From the NCBI RefSeq assembly GCF_003024525.3, contig NZ_CP035934.2, forward strand, positions 1,364,001 to 1,428,000: a stretch of 64,000 nt of DNA, written 5' to 3'. Below, in pieces: positions 1 to 8,670 of this stretch (positions are counted from its first letter, which is position 1; each line of letters begins with the position of its first letter). Position numbers and translations under genes: made by a program. Origin of the DNA: Acinetobacter cumulans. Lineage in GTDB: Bacteria; Pseudomonadota; Gammaproteobacteria; Pseudomonadales; Moraxellaceae. The notes under the pieces were generated by a model. The model saw only the letters and a program-made list of their open reading frames with translations. It had not been told where the DNA came from and made no database searches.

Positions 1-1024
1 TCTGTAAAGCCGCATCATTGGCATACACTTTGGCTTCTGCAACCAAGATCGATGCCTTGGCTGCTTGTTCTTCTGTAATATGAGTTAATTGATCAAGTTC
101 ATCTAGATATTCAGCGGCATCATCCAAAAGTAAAATCGCAGCATCTAAGTGCACTGCCGACTTACCCACCTCTTGTAGGGTGTAATGTTCTTCACTGGCT
201 TTTTCCACTTGTGCATCAATTATTGGTCGAGCACGTTTTACCGCGCTGATGGTGTCGGAGAAGGCTGCTTCAGCAATACCCACATCAATAGCAACTTGTA
301 GGAGCTGTGAATAAGCACCACGATAACTCGGCTGTGTAGTGAGTTTACGTTCATCAAAAATTAAAAATGGATCAATAACAACTTGATTGAGTTTAATCGT
401 GCCACTTGAGGTTGTGCGTTGTCCAAAACCGTCCCAATTGTCGATGACTTCTACACCTTCAGCTTTGGCAGGCAAAATAACCAATACCACATGACCTTCA
501 GGATAAATGGCTTTTACGGCTAACCAGTCGGCAAAACTACTGCCTGTAGAATAGAATTTTTCGCCTTGCAAAATGTAATTGCCATTTTCAATATCTAATC
601 GAGTATTGAGAGTTTTACTGTCTTTGGTATTACGCTCTGGGCCACCATTGGCGAGTCTTTTGCCTTGCAGAATTTGATTAAAAATAAAGGTCTTCTGTTC
701 TTCTGAGCCCATAATATCCACCAAATTAAGTAAGCTAATTTGGTTTTGCGGGATTTGACCGACACTCGAATCCGCCTGATTCAAAATACGAAATACATGT
801 GCCAAAGTTTTATTTGAAATGAAGGCACCGCCGTATTGCTTGGGTATGCGCATGGCACCTAAGCCTTTTTGGCTAAAGAGTTCAATTTCAGCAAATGGAA
901 GTTGACGCTTTTGATCACGAAGATTACGACCTTCTAAAGCAAAGTCGGCTACGTGGTAGGTCGCTGTAATTGCATCTTGGTCATTTTCAAGAATATGTAC
1001 ATTATCGGCAGTTAAACGAGACAT
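1..1024 (-). CDS. SfnB-like acyl-CoA dehydrogenase-family flavoprotein (partial)
   Basis: This is a flavoprotein of the acyl-CoA dehydrogenase fold. It most resembles SfnB-type oxidoreductases, which in Pseudomonas are linked to use of sulfones and sulfonates as sulfur sources. The ATG at 1022-1024 opens a frame starting MSRLTADNVHILEND, and about 341 codons are visible before the C-terminus runs off the left edge. Family-like segments are KQYGGAFIS in the N-terminal helical domain and QGEKFYSTGSSFADW in the beta domain that contacts flavin and substrate. The gene diverges from the glutathione S-transferase gene at 1390. The sulfur role is inferred from family resemblance; a fatty-acyl or desulfurisation (DszC-like) enzyme is the main alternative. 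Confidence 0.75.
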   Translation of the reverse strand, partial: MSRLTADNVHILENDQDAITATYHVADFALEGRNLRDQKRQLPFAEIELFSQKGLGAMRIPKQYGGAFISNKTLAHVFRILNQADSSVGQIPQNQISLLNLVDIMGSEEQKTFIFNQILQGKRLANGGPERNTKDSKTLNTRLDIENGNYILQGEKFYSTGSSFADWLAVKAIYPEGHVVLVILPAKAEGVEVIDNWDGFGQRTTSSGTIKLNQVVIDPFLIFDERKLTTQPSYRGAYSQLLQVAIDVGIAEAAFSDTISAVKRARPIIDAQVEKASEEHYTLQEVGKSAVHLDAAILLLDDAAEYLDELDQLTHITEEQAAKASILVAEAKVYANDAALQ

Positions 1025-1389
1025 AAGAGCACCTATATTTAATCTCCAAACGCTAACTGCTCTGATTGCAATAATTAAATGTGAGTTTTCGATGACCTTA
1101 TGCAAAAAAGTCCTATGAATTTATCCTGCTGAATTTTTTAATTTTACGTATACATTAAGTATATGAAATATATTGAATTTAATTATTTATTAAGAGTTTT
1201 TAACAAGCGGTATATATTGAATTTAGATATTCATGCGATAAAATCGTATAAAAATAAATAACTTTAGTGACAAAACATTCAGCAATTTGGAAAAAAAGTT
1301 CATTGTTTTTGAACGAGGCAGTGTCTAAAGTATCTGACTAAAATACTTGTCCGCATGGATTGGGTAAGACAATAATTTTTGGAGTATAT
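1025..1389. promoter_or_regulatory. divergent intergenic region with a 14-bp direct repeat
   Basis: No gene is seen in these 365 very AT-rich bases, which must hold the promoters of the two divergent genes. The 14-mer ATATATTGAATTTA occurs at 1168-1181 and again at 1212-1225. The copies are 44 bp apart, about four helical turns, so they lie on the same face of the DNA. They could be a tandem operator, but no binding protein can be named from the sequence. Confidence 0.35.
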
Positions 1390-2154
1390 ATGCGCACCTT
1401 ATACCAGTTTCCTTTATCGCATTTTTGTGAAAAAGCACGCTGGCTACTCGACCATAAAGAGCTTGAATATACTGCTCATAATTTGATGCCTGGTGTGCAT
1501 CGTGCTTTTGCTCAGCTTAAAACAGGTCAAAATAAACTTCCTATTTTGCGTGATGAAGAATGTTGGGTTGCCGATTCTACGCAAATTGCACTGTATTTAG
1601 ATGAAAAATACCCAGAACATGGCTTGCTGAGGGCTGATCCACAATTACGCACTCAAGCTTTAGATATTAATTTAATGTCAATTGAATTGGGGCAACATGT
1701 GCGCCGTTGGGGCTTATCACATGTGCTGAATGAAGGTGGTGAGTCTTTAGATATTTTAATTGGTGAAAAAGGCTACTTACGCCAATTTGAAAAATACAGT
1801 AAACCAATTTTGAAAGCGATTATGTCCAAAGGCTATCAGCTTGATACCGACAAAGTCGCGCAATCAAAAACACAGATGCAACAGCTCATTGAACAGCTGA
1901 ATGAAAAAATTATTGAGCAGGGTGGTCGTTATTTTGTTGGCGACCGTATTGGTTTAGCAGATATTGCAGTTTGCTCGATGCTTGCACCTATCTTAGAGCT
2001 TGCAGGTACACCGTGGGAAAAAGAATCCGAAGATTTATTGTCGGATGAATTTAAAGACTATAAGGCCTACTTGCAGGAACTTCCATTAGGCCAATATGTA
2101 CAACGAATATATCAAACAGAACGCAATGCACGGGTGGATTGGCGGGGTGTTTAA
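1390..2154 (+). CDS. glutathione S-transferase family protein
   Basis: A cytosolic GST-like protein of 254 aa. The N-terminal thioredoxin-fold domain (about residues 1-75) begins MRTLYQFPLSHFCEKARW. The family's cis-proline segment is visible as NKLPIL, followed by ADSTQIALYLDEKYP, the usual glutathione-contact Ser/Thr region. The C-terminal half is the all-helical domain with GDRIGLADIAVCSML. The start is placed at the ATG at 1390, which has TTTTGGAG just upstream; an in-frame TTG at 1360 would add ten untypical residues. The gene stands alone and is followed by a terminator-like hairpin. The substrate is unknown. Confidence 0.85.
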   Translation: MRTLYQFPLSHFCEKARWLLDHKELEYTAHNLMPGVHRAFAQLKTGQNKLPILRDEECWVADSTQIALYLDEKYPEHGLLRADPQLRTQALDINLMSIELGQHVRRWGLSHVLNEGGESLDILIGEKGYLRQFEKYSKPILKAIMSKGYQLDTDKVAQSKTQMQQLIEQLNEKIIEQGGRYFVGDRIGLADIAVCSMLAPILELAGTPWEKESEDLLSDEFKDYKAYLQELPLGQYVQRIYQTERNARVDWRGV

Positions 2155-2235
2155 TATGGTTGTTAATTAAGATTTAGACTCGTTTAAGGGTAAATCAAAA
2201 AGAATGCTGAAATCGTATCGAATTGACTTAAAGTA

Positions 2236-2267
2236 TTAAAAAAACGCACCAGAAGGTGCATTTTTTT
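2236..2267. terminator. rho-independent terminator between convergent genes
   Basis: The stem GCACC-AGAA-GGTGC is flanked by an A run on the left and seven T on the right. It sits between the convergent GST gene and the repeat-protein gene, so it can serve both strands. Confidence 0.65.
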
Positions 2268-2303
2268 AATAGTACTTAGTAATAAATACTTTGCCTAGAC
2301 AGC

Positions 2304-3593
2304 TTATACATAAGACGTAGGTGTATTTAGATCTAGCACAGGAGCTGTCAAAGGTAATGTGGTAATTAATTCAGGAATGTTACCAGTTAATAAGCCAGCA
2401 ATTTTATTGGCTGCTTCACCTAATTGTGGCGCAATTGTACTAAGGTCAATCTGACCTAATCCACTTGCATTCGATAGAAGATCTGAAAGGTTTGGTAAGC
2501 TGGTCGTTGTTGAGCTGTTGCTATCGTGGCTTTGATCTGTAGATGGTTTGCTTAAGCTACCTAGTAGGTCGCCCAAGTCTGGAATATGTACGTTATCAAG
2601 TAAGTTGCTGAAATCACCTTTTTGATCCAGTACTGCAATGACTGGTTTCAATGAGTCAATGATATTATTTAGGTCGCTAGAAAGTGTTAATAATGATGGA
2701 TTGCTTGTAAAGTCGATAATCGCTTTTACGCTGTTCAGTAAGTTATAAACGGTATTCACAGTTGTAACTTGGTCAGTATCTAAACTGCCACTGTCGGCCA
2801 GTAATTTGAGTAAAGGGCTAATCCCTTTGATCACACCTGAAATAGTTTCTGGAATATTCCCTTCGTTGGCTTTGGTTAATGTTCCTACTAAGGTTGTTAC
2901 GCTACCAATCACTGAAGGTAAAGCTTTTTGCAGAAGTGCCATGTCAATTTTGGAGTTACCTGTATCGATAGATGCAAGTAATGGCATTAATGCTTGTGTA
3001 GCACCTTTGGCAATATCACCAAAATCAACATTACCCGATGTTGCACTGCCTGCAACTTGAATAATCGGCTGCGCAATATCAATGATTTTACTTAATGTGC
3101 TCACAATTTGACTCACGTCAGTATTGCTACTAGCACCTGCTAAAATTGTGAGCAGTGGTTTAACCGCGGTAATTGCAGAGGAAACACTATCTGATACATT
3201 GCCTTGATTGCCGAAGCTATTGATTAAGGTTGTAATGCTATTTACAACAGTAGGTAAAGATTGTAATAGCTGGCTTTGATTAATAGATGAAGTACCATTT
3301 GCTGATTGAAGTAAAGGTTGCAGGGTCTGCATCAGCGTATTGATGGTATCTGTATTCAGGGTTGGCTTTGCAGTACTAGCGCTTAGACTAGTCATTAAAC
3401 TCATGAGCTTAGGTAAAGAACTTGATAAGCTACTGAGGTCAATCGTCGTTGGTTTGTTAGTAATTGAACTGATGATGGAACTAATTGGGTTAATAATAGT
3501 ACTGAGACTATTTTGAATACTGCTGAGCTGTGTATTTGAGCTAAGAACCGGACTAATTTTAGTGCTGAGTAAGCTAATTAATTTAATTGCCAT
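2304..3593 (-). CDS. unrecognised Ser/Leu/Thr-rich protein with internal repeats
   Basis: A 429-aa protein I do not recognise. It has an unusual composition, dominated by Ser, Leu, Ile, Thr, Asn and Val, with few charged residues and almost no aromatics. Two long internal repeats of about 111 residues are visible. One begins near residue 109 (LLQSLPTVVNSITTLI) and the other near 220 (LLQKALPSVIGSVTTLV); each passes through a PLL..LA motif and an NTD/DTD motif. Weaker copies extend on both sides. A Ser/Asp/Thr-rich linker (about 347-366) precedes the C-terminal part. There is no classical signal peptide or lipobox. The start is supported by AAGGAA upstream of the ATG. It might be a secreted or surface-associated amphipathic-helix protein, but that is a guess. 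Confidence 0.75.
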   Translation of the reverse strand: MAIKLISLLSTKISPVLSSNTQLSSIQNSLSTIINPISSIISSITNKPTTIDLSSLSSSLPKLMSLMTSLSASTAKPTLNTDTINTLMQTLQPLLQSANGTSSINQSQLLQSLPTVVNSITTLINSFGNQGNVSDSVSSAITAVKPLLTILAGASSNTDVSQIVSTLSKIIDIAQPIIQVAGSATSGNVDFGDIAKGATQALMPLLASIDTGNSKIDMALLQKALPSVIGSVTTLVGTLTKANEGNIPETISGVIKGISPLLKLLADSGSLDTDQVTTVNTVYNLLNSVKAIIDFTSNPSLLTLSSDLNNIIDSLKPVIAVLDQKGDFSNLLDNVHIPDLGDLLGSLSKPSTDQSHDSNSSTTTSLPNLSDLLSNASGLGQIDLSTIAPQLGEAANKIAGLLTGNIPELITTLPLTAPVLDLNTPTSYV

Positions 3594-4069
3594 TTTTTAT
3601 TCATTCCTTGTTATTTTCTAATCTGCTTTATTTTTGAGGGGGTCTTGTAAAGCAAATCTTTTTTAAACTGATTCAATTAAAATGTAAAATATTGAAAAAT
3701 CCAGTAAAAATAAAAAAAAGAGAAGTTCATCACAAAAAATAATCTGTATATTGTTTTAATTAACTGAAAATAAAAGAATCTGTATTTAGTCAGATGATTT
3801 AAAAATTCTGACCAATGGTATACAGATGTATCGTATTTAAAGCTGAATTTTGCATTTATCTACATGATTTACATTAAGGCACAAGTACGCTATTTTTTAT
3901 AAAAAGGATATTTGGGGATAAAAAATTCGAAAAATATGGAAATAACTGAAAAATAAATTTGCATTTCTCGTTTTCTTCTTTACATTAATTATTTATGTCA
4001 CTTTTTAAGTGATTGTCGTACGAAAACAAAATAAATGTATATAAAGCTGTAGTTATGATGGAGCAAGGC
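3594..4069. other. long AT-rich intergenic region
   Basis: These 476 bases between divergent genes contain no convincing ORF. They presumably carry promoters for the repeat protein (leftward) and the Lrp-type regulator (rightward). A TTG at 4013 is in frame with the regulator but would add 19 residues that do not look like the family. I see no strong inverted repeat. Confidence 0.4.
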
Positions 4070-4540
4070 ATGGAATTAGATCGCTTTGATAAGCAAATTT
4101 TAGAAATATTAACCAATGAAGATCTGAATCTTAATGAATTGTCTGAGCGGATTAATTTATCAGTCAGTTCAGTCCATCGCCGTATTAAGCACTTGATTGA
4201 TCAAAATATTATTTCTGGATTAAAACGAGAACTCAATTATCAGAAACTCGGTTTTAGTCTGCATGTGCTCTTGCAAGTATCATTAAGTAAGCATGACACA
4301 GACACCTTTGCAAAATTTCTAGAAGAGTTAGAAAGTATTCCTGAAGTGATTAATGCTTTTTTAGTGACGGGCCAATCTGCAGATTTTATTGTAGAAGTTG
4401 TTGCAAAAGATATGGAAAATTACAGCGATGTATTGTTAAAACGTATTGGAAAAATTGAACATGTGGTCGCACTGCATTCGAGTTTTGTGATTAAAGAATA
4501 TAACGTATTTAATTGCACAGGATTGTTGAGCAAAGCTTAG
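4070..4540 (+). CDS. Lrp/AsnC family transcriptional regulator
   Basis: A small feast/famine-type regulator of about 156 aa. The N-terminal helix-turn-helix is clear: LDRFDKQILEILTNE, then NELSERINLSVSSVHRRIK. A C-terminal ligand-binding RAM domain follows (LSKHDTDTFAKFLEELE, then VINAFLVTGQSADFIVEV). Upstream in-frame starts exist at 4013 (TTG), 4055 and 4058. The ATG at 4070 has GGAG six bases before it and gives the family-typical MELDRFD start, so I prefer it. Such proteins form octamers and usually control amino-acid metabolism or transport. The target here is unknown, as no amino-acid gene lies next to it. Confidence 0.85.
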   Translation: MELDRFDKQILEILTNEDLNLNELSERINLSVSSVHRRIKHLIDQNIISGLKRELNYQKLGFSLHVLLQVSLSKHDTDTFAKFLEELESIPEVINAFLVTGQSADFIVEVVAKDMENYSDVLLKRIGKIEHVVALHSSFVIKEYNVFNCTGLLSKA

Positions 4541-4570
4541 TGACTTATCTTCATCTTATATGCAATAAAT

Positions 4571-4598
4571 AAAAACGCGCCAATTGGCGCGTTTTTTT
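4571..4598. terminator. bidirectional rho-independent terminator
   Basis: The perfect palindrome CGCGCCAATTGGCGCG is flanked by five A and seven T. It lies between the convergent Lrp-type gene and the yebC-family gene, and works in either direction. Confidence 0.85.
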
Positions 4599-4622
4599 AG
4601 ATGTATCTCGTTTTCAGCTTGA

Positions 4623-5372
4623 TCAGTCGTCAAGTTGAGCAAGAACTTCATCCGTAAATTCAACGTTTGTATAAACGTTTTGTACATCGTCAAGGTCTTC
4701 AAACATATCGATCATTTTTACGATTTTCTTCGCTTGATCAACATCTGAAATTAATGCCTTAGTAGAAGGGTTCATTACAACTTCAGCGTTATCAGATTTT
4801 AAACCTGCAGCAGTTAAAGCATCTTGAACTTCACCAAATGTTTCTGGTGTTGTAATGACTAGAATTTCTTCTTCATCAACTTCAATATCTTCTGCGCCAG
4901 CTTCTAAAGCCACGTCCATGATTTTATCTTCTAAAGATACATCTTCAAAAGTAATCTCACCACGTTTAGTAAACATGTAGGCAACAGAACCTGCTGTACC
5001 TAAGTTACCATCAGTTTTTGAGAAGCAGTGACGAACATCTGGAACCGTACGGTTTAGGTTATCTGTCATTGTTTCAACAATAACAGCAACACCACCCACA
5101 CCATAACCTTCGTAAGTCACTTCTTTTAGGTCTGCATTTTCTTCACCACCAACACCACGTGCAATTGCACGGTTAATAGTGTCACGTGTCATGTTTGCAA
5201 CTAATGCTTTTTCGACTACTGCACGTAAACGTGGGTTAGAAGCAACATCGCCACCCCCTAAACGCGCTGCAGTAACGATTTCACGAATAAATTTTGTGAA
5301 TACTTTAGCGCGACTCGCATCTTGTTTTGCTTTACGATGCTTTGTGTTAGCCCACTTGGAATGACCCGCCAT
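4623..5372 (-). CDS. YebC/PmpR family (TACO1-type) protein
   Basis: A 249-aa cytosolic protein of the YebC family, starting [19 protein letters not shown], the family hallmark. [17 protein letters not shown] and [13 protein letters not shown] are further conserved blocks. Family members have been described as DNA-binding regulators (PmpR in Pseudomonas) and, more recently, as factors that help ribosomes through difficult stretches, like mitochondrial TACO1. The C-terminus is acidic ([17 protein letters not shown]). Length is normal for the family. It is followed leftward by the palindromic terminator. Confidence 0.95.
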   Translation of the reverse strand: MAGHSKWANTKHRKAKQDASRAKVFTKFIREIVTAARLGGGDVASNPRLRAVVEKALVANMTRDTINRAIARGVGGEENADLKEVTYEGYGVGGVAVIVETMTDNLNRTVPDVRHCFSKTDGNLGTAGSVAYMFTKRGEITFEDVSLEDKIMDVALEAGAEDIEVDEEEILVITTPETFGEVQDALTAAGLKSDNAEVVMNPSTKALISDVDQAKKIVKMIDMFEDLDDVQNVYTNVEFTDEVLAQLDD

Positions 5373-5485
5373 GCGAAATATGCTCCTTGTAGATTGGCCT
5401 TATGCCTATCAAATTGTGCAAATTCTACCATAAGCACTTTTTTCTGATAAAGGGCTTAGCTTAGAGTTTTTAAACAATCAAAAAT

Positions 5486-6049
5486 TTAGTTTTTAGATTC
5501 TGGGATAATAATATCCAATCCAGTATTTTCTTTATAAAGCTTTTTGAGTAAAGCTAAGTCATGGTCGAGTTCAGTTGGATAGATTTTTCCGAAGATCCCA
5601 CCTTGTTTGGTTTTTGAATTAGCATACATTAATACAATGGGTACACCAGCGGCTTTAGCAATGTGCCAAAAACCAGTACGTATTGGCTTACGCGCTTCGC
5701 CACGCTTTGCTCGGGTCGCTTCAGGAGCAATGACCAAGTTAAATTCTGCGTTATTGGCAAAATGCTCAGCCATCTGAGAAACAATATCTTTATTCGCTTT
5801 ACGATCGACAGGAATGCCCCCAATTGCATTGAGTAGAGGCTTGAAAGGGCCTTTAAAGAGTTCTTTTTTTATTAAAGTATGTATCTTGATGTTGTAGATG
5901 TTGAAAAGCGCTAGTGAAAGTACAGCATCCATCATTGATGTATGTTCAAAGCCAACAATCACTTGTTTTTTTTCTAGCACATCGGGTTCAACATGATAAG
6001 TCCAGCCTGCAAGCTTGAATGCAGACTCGCCAATAAATTTATTCAGCAT
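5486..6049 (-). CDS. 1-acyl-sn-glycerol-3-phosphate acyltransferase family protein
   Basis: A short PlsC-type acyltransferase of 187 aa. The catalytic H(X4)D box is seen as EHTSMMDAVLS, and the substrate phosphate-binding block as VIAPEATRAKRGEARK followed by RTGFWHIAKAAGVPIV. The family transfers a fatty acyl chain to a lysolipid at the inner membrane. The protein is shorter than canonical PlsC (about 240 aa), as is common in stand-alone members with unknown acceptors. It is read in the same direction as the yebC-family gene with a gap of about 110 bp, so the two need not share a transcript. Confidence 0.85.
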   Translation of the reverse strand: MLNKFIGESAFKLAGWTYHVEPDVLEKKQVIVGFEHTSMMDAVLSLALFNIYNIKIHTLIKKELFKGPFKPLLNAIGGIPVDRKANKDIVSQMAEHFANNAEFNLVIAPEATRAKRGEARKPIRTGFWHIAKAAGVPIVLMYANSKTKQGGIFGKIYPTELDHDLALLKKLYKENTGLDIIIPESKN

Positions 6050-6310
6050 GGGGTGTAAGAAGAGGTTGAAATAAAGTGCTTAATTTCTTCCTGTTTGAAT
6101 CAACAGTCAAGAGTAAAACCGTATGCTTGATAATAATTTATGCGTGTTTTAATGACGTATTTCTGCCTGTTATTTAGAGTAAAAAAAACTAAGTCAATAA
6201 ATATTAATTCATTAAATATATTATTTGATATAAAAAAAATATTAAAATGCGTGATTTTGCACTTTTTATTCAGTCAGATTCTTATTAGACTTTTGTCTTA
6301 GGTGTAAAGA

Positions 6311-6472
6311 ATGCCTATGACAGATTTTATGGTTAAATTTTTTTGGAGACTGAAAAAAATGACTTTAATGAGCGTTTTGAGCTTTGCTCTAGCATTATTT
6401 ATGTTAGTTGCTGTATGGTCTTTGATCGAAATTCAACTTGAATCTAAAAAGAAAGAAATAATTGAGTCTTAA
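6311..6472 (+). CDS. small single-pass membrane protein, unknown
   Basis: A 53-codon frame starting MPMTDFMVKFFWRLKK. It contains one hydrophobic helix (MSVLSFALALFMLVAVWSL) followed by a charged tail rich in Lys and Glu. A shorter start at the ATG at 6359, preceded by TTGGAG, would give 37 aa and has the better ribosome site. I recognise no family. The pattern of basic residues, one helix and a charged tail fits a real small inner-membrane protein. Without homologs this remains tentative. Confidence 0.45.
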   Translation: MPMTDFMVKFFWRLKKMTLMSVLSFALALFMLVAVWSLIEIQLESKKKEIIES

Positions 6473-6777
6473 TTGTTCGATTTTGCTGAATGTTTAGAGA
6501 AGTGATACAGATATTCTTTTTATTTATAATTAAATAAAGTATTTATTATATATGTTTAATTAGACTTAAAAGCTATTACTTAAAGAAAACAAAGCTTGCA
6601 CATATAAAGAAATATGATTCAAAACCAAAGTCTGTTACTTATAAACAGTCGTTTTGATACTTTATAAATGTTTTGAAAATGTACAACAAGCGCGAAAAGT
6701 ACTTGTCTTTTGAAACAATGTTAGATAGTATTCTTTTCGCCTGAACTTGTTGAAATATAACAGTTTCGGTATATATA
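6473..6777. promoter_or_regulatory. upstream region and candidate promoter of the tRNA
   Basis: No gene is seen. A candidate sigma-70 promoter is TTGTCT at 6703-6708 and TAGTAT at 6726-6731, 17 bp apart. It would start transcription around 6738, leaving a leader of about 40 nt before the tRNA. A second TTGTTG/TATATA pair (6747-6752, 6770-6775) has ideal spacing but would start inside the tRNA. Confidence 0.4.
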
Positions 6778-6841
<64 letters not shown>

Positions 6842-6854
<13 letters not shown>

Positions 6855-6900
6855 TATAAAACAACCACTTAGGTGCATTAATCCTAAGTGGTTTTTTAAT
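6842..6900 (+). repeat. 59-bp direct repeat, left copy (putative att site)
   Basis: This covers the last 13 nt of the tRNA, a short spacer and the tRNA terminator. It is identical over 59 bp to 15495-15553. Integration of a mobile element into the 3' end of a tRNA by a tyrosine recombinase leaves exactly this arrangement. The two copies would therefore be the attachment sites bounding an island of about 8.65 kb. Confidence 0.85.
6865..6897 (+). terminator. rho-independent terminator of the tRNA
   Basis: A nine-base-pair stem CCACTTAGG/CCTAAGTGG with a nine-base loop, followed by six T. It lies ten bases after the tRNA and forms part of the duplicated 59-bp segment. Confidence 0.9.
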
Positions 6901-6965
6901 ATAAAAATTATAGGTAGCGAATAGGTAGCACAAAAATAATAACTTCTTATTTAAAGGATTGAGCA

Positions 6966-7422
6966 ATGAGTTATATATTTCCATTTCTGCACTCTGTAAA
7001 TCTTTCGCCAAGTAAAGATAGAATATAGAGTCAGCATCAATCTGACATTATTAAGTCTGGTGATTTAAATGAAGATTTATCAATTCTATCTACAATACAG
7101 CTGATAACTTTTTACACTTTAAGTAATGAAGAGATTCTTCAAGCCAATGAAAAAGAGATTCTTGCTGCATATAAGCGTGCGTGTATGTTGTTAGTCAATG
7201 ATTTAAATCAAAAAAAAGTCGTATCAAAGTAGAAATTAAGAAATTAGGCCGTGTAGATAAGAAATCTTTTTTATCTGTATTAGAAAAGCATGACTATGTT
7301 TCTTTTAAAGATATACAATATTGGGGTTTGTTTGAAGATTCATTGTCTGAGTTTGTAATCACACTAAATAGCTTTAAAAAATTTGCTGAGTTTAGGCAGC
7401 TGACTACTCATAATCTATCTAT
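6966..7422 (+). pseudogene. decayed gene of unknown function, cut by the IS element
   Basis: A frame opens at the ATG at 6966 after AAAGGA, starting MSYIFPFLHSVNLSPSKDRI. It meets a TAG at 7026-7028, then reads on in the same frame (SDIIKSGDLNEDLSILS, NEEILQANEKEILAAYKRA) to an eight-A run at 7210-7217. There the sensible frame shifts to SRIKVEIKKLGRVDKKSF and continues as YVSFKDIQYWGLFEDSL. The IS element at 7423 truncates it. One in-frame stop, one frameshift and one truncation point to a dead gene. I do not recognise the product; its place beside the tRNA would suit an island backbone gene. Confidence 0.6.
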
Positions 7423-8461
7423 GGCTTTGTTGCACAAACCTACCTCTAAGGGCTTATTCAGCAATATAATTCTAAAATGAATAAGCCCACACCTAAAATT
7501 TATCGTACAACCAATTGGTCATCCTACAATCGCGCTTTGATCAATCGTGGTAAATTAACGATTTGGTTTGATCCGAAAATGCAATGGTATGCACAGTCAC
7601 AAGGTAAACATGGTCGCAATCAAACTTATTCTGATGCTGCTATCCAATGCTGTCTGATGATTAAATCTCTATTCCGTCTGTCTTTACGTATGGTCAATGG
7701 CTTTGTTCAAAGTCTCATTCATCTTTGTAGATTAGATTGGACAGCCCCAGATTATTCCACTATTTGTAGAAGACAAAAGCATATTGATATTGCAATTAAT
7801 TATCAAAAAAGCAGTAATGGTCTCCACCTACTTGTCGATTCTACTGGCTTAAAGTTTTTAGGTGAAGGTGAATGGAAACGTAAAAAACATCAGCCTGAAA
7901 ATCGTCGCCAATGGCGTAAATTACATATTGGTATCGATGCTGAAACCCTTCAAATACGTGCTATTCAGCTCACAACCAACAATGTGAATGATTCACAGGT
8001 GCTTGGTGATTTACTTGATCAGATTCCAGAAGAAGAACAGATTGACTCCATCTATACTGATGGGGCTTATGACACCAAGCAATGCCGTCAGCTAATCGCA
8101 GACCGACAAGCGCATGCGGTGATTCCACCAAGAAAAAATGCGAGACCTTGGAAAGATACAAAGATTAGCTCGCTAGAGCGAAATGAATTACTTCGAACCG
8201 TTAAACGTTTAGGCAGGACACTATGGAAAAAATGGTCAGGCTATCACCGTCGCAGTTTGGTTGAAACCAAGATGCATTGCATCAAATTATTAGGCGAAAA
8301 ATTAATGGCAAGAAGCTTTCCCAGTCAAGTAAATGAAATTCATGCTCGTGTAGCCCTATTAAATAAATTTACGGAAATTGGCCGACCACATACCCAAGTT
8401 ATGCCTTAAATTTTAGCGACTTAGGATAACTCTACCTTTAAAGACTCTATGCAACAAAGCC
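7423..8461 (+). mobile_element. IS5-family (IS903 group) element, IS17-like
   Basis: A complete insertion sequence of 1039 bp. Its inverted ends begin GGCTTTGTTGCA on the left, matched by the reverse complement of TGCAACAAAGCC on the right. It carries one transposase gene. Size, ends and protein resemble IS17 of Acinetobacter (about 1040 bp), though I cannot confirm identity without a database. IS903-group elements normally create a 9-bp target duplication. Here the flanks are TCTATCTAT on the left and TTTTCTTTG on the right, which do not match, so the DNA on at least one side was rearranged after insertion. Confidence 0.85.
7477..8409 (+). CDS. IS5-family DDE transposase
   Basis: A 310-aa transposase of the IS903 group. 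It starts MNKPTPKIYRTTNWSSYNRAL, with the family's N-terminal block SDAAIQCCLMIKSLFRL. The DDE residues are visible as the first Asp in LLVDSTGLKF, the second in YTDGAYDTK, and the Glu in the Y(2)R(3)E-like block YHRRSLVETKMHCIK. The length is full and there is no internal stop, so the protein should be active. The ATG lies 54 bp inside the left end of the element. Confidence 0.93.
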   Translation: MNKPTPKIYRTTNWSSYNRALINRGKLTIWFDPKMQWYAQSQGKHGRNQTYSDAAIQCCLMIKSLFRLSLRMVNGFVQSLIHLCRLDWTAPDYSTICRRQKHIDIAINYQKSSNGLHLLVDSTGLKFLGEGEWKRKKHQPENRRQWRKLHIGIDAETLQIRAIQLTTNNVNDSQVLGDLLDQIPEEEQIDSIYTDGAYDTKQCRQLIADRQAHAVIPPRKNARPWKDTKISSLERNELLRTVKRLGRTLWKKWSGYHRRSLVETKMHCIKLLGEKLMARSFPSQVNEIHARVALLNKFTEIGRPHTQVMP

Positions 8462-8553
8462 TTTTCTTTGATTAGAGCAACAAGATTAGGCGAATAGTGT
8501 TGTGTGCCTACTAATGTTCCAGCTTTTGCTTTGTTGTAGCAATTTGAAAAGGG

Positions 8554-8670
8554 TTACATGGAAATACCACGCTGTCGAGCAGTTTCAGAGACATTGTCTT
8601 GATTTGATTCAATCGCTTTGATTGCTTCAGCTTTGAATTCTGCTGTATAAAACTTTTGTTTTTTTCTCAT
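8554..8670 (-). pseudogene. IS3-type transposase OrfA remnant
   Basis: A 38-codon frame starting MRKKQKFYTAEFKAEAIKAI and ending ...ETARQRGISM, then a stop. This is the N-terminal helix-turn-helix of an OrfA from an IS3-type element (the family pattern is yT.EFK.EAv). It has its own ribosome site (TTAGGAG upstream of the ATG) and about 60 bp of the element's end. Everything after the first 38 codons is missing, so it is a dead fragment. It abuts the IS17-like element region, which suggests successive insertions and deletions. Confidence 0.7.

Noticed and set aside
2806-3060. 84-aa open frame opposite the repeat protein
   Set aside because: It lies antisense inside the repeated gene, shows no ribosome site and mirrors its codon pattern.
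6747-6775. TTGTTG/TATATA pair with ideal 17-bp spacing as the tRNA promoter
   Set aside because: The expected start would lie inside the tRNA, so the pair at 6703-6731 is more plausible.
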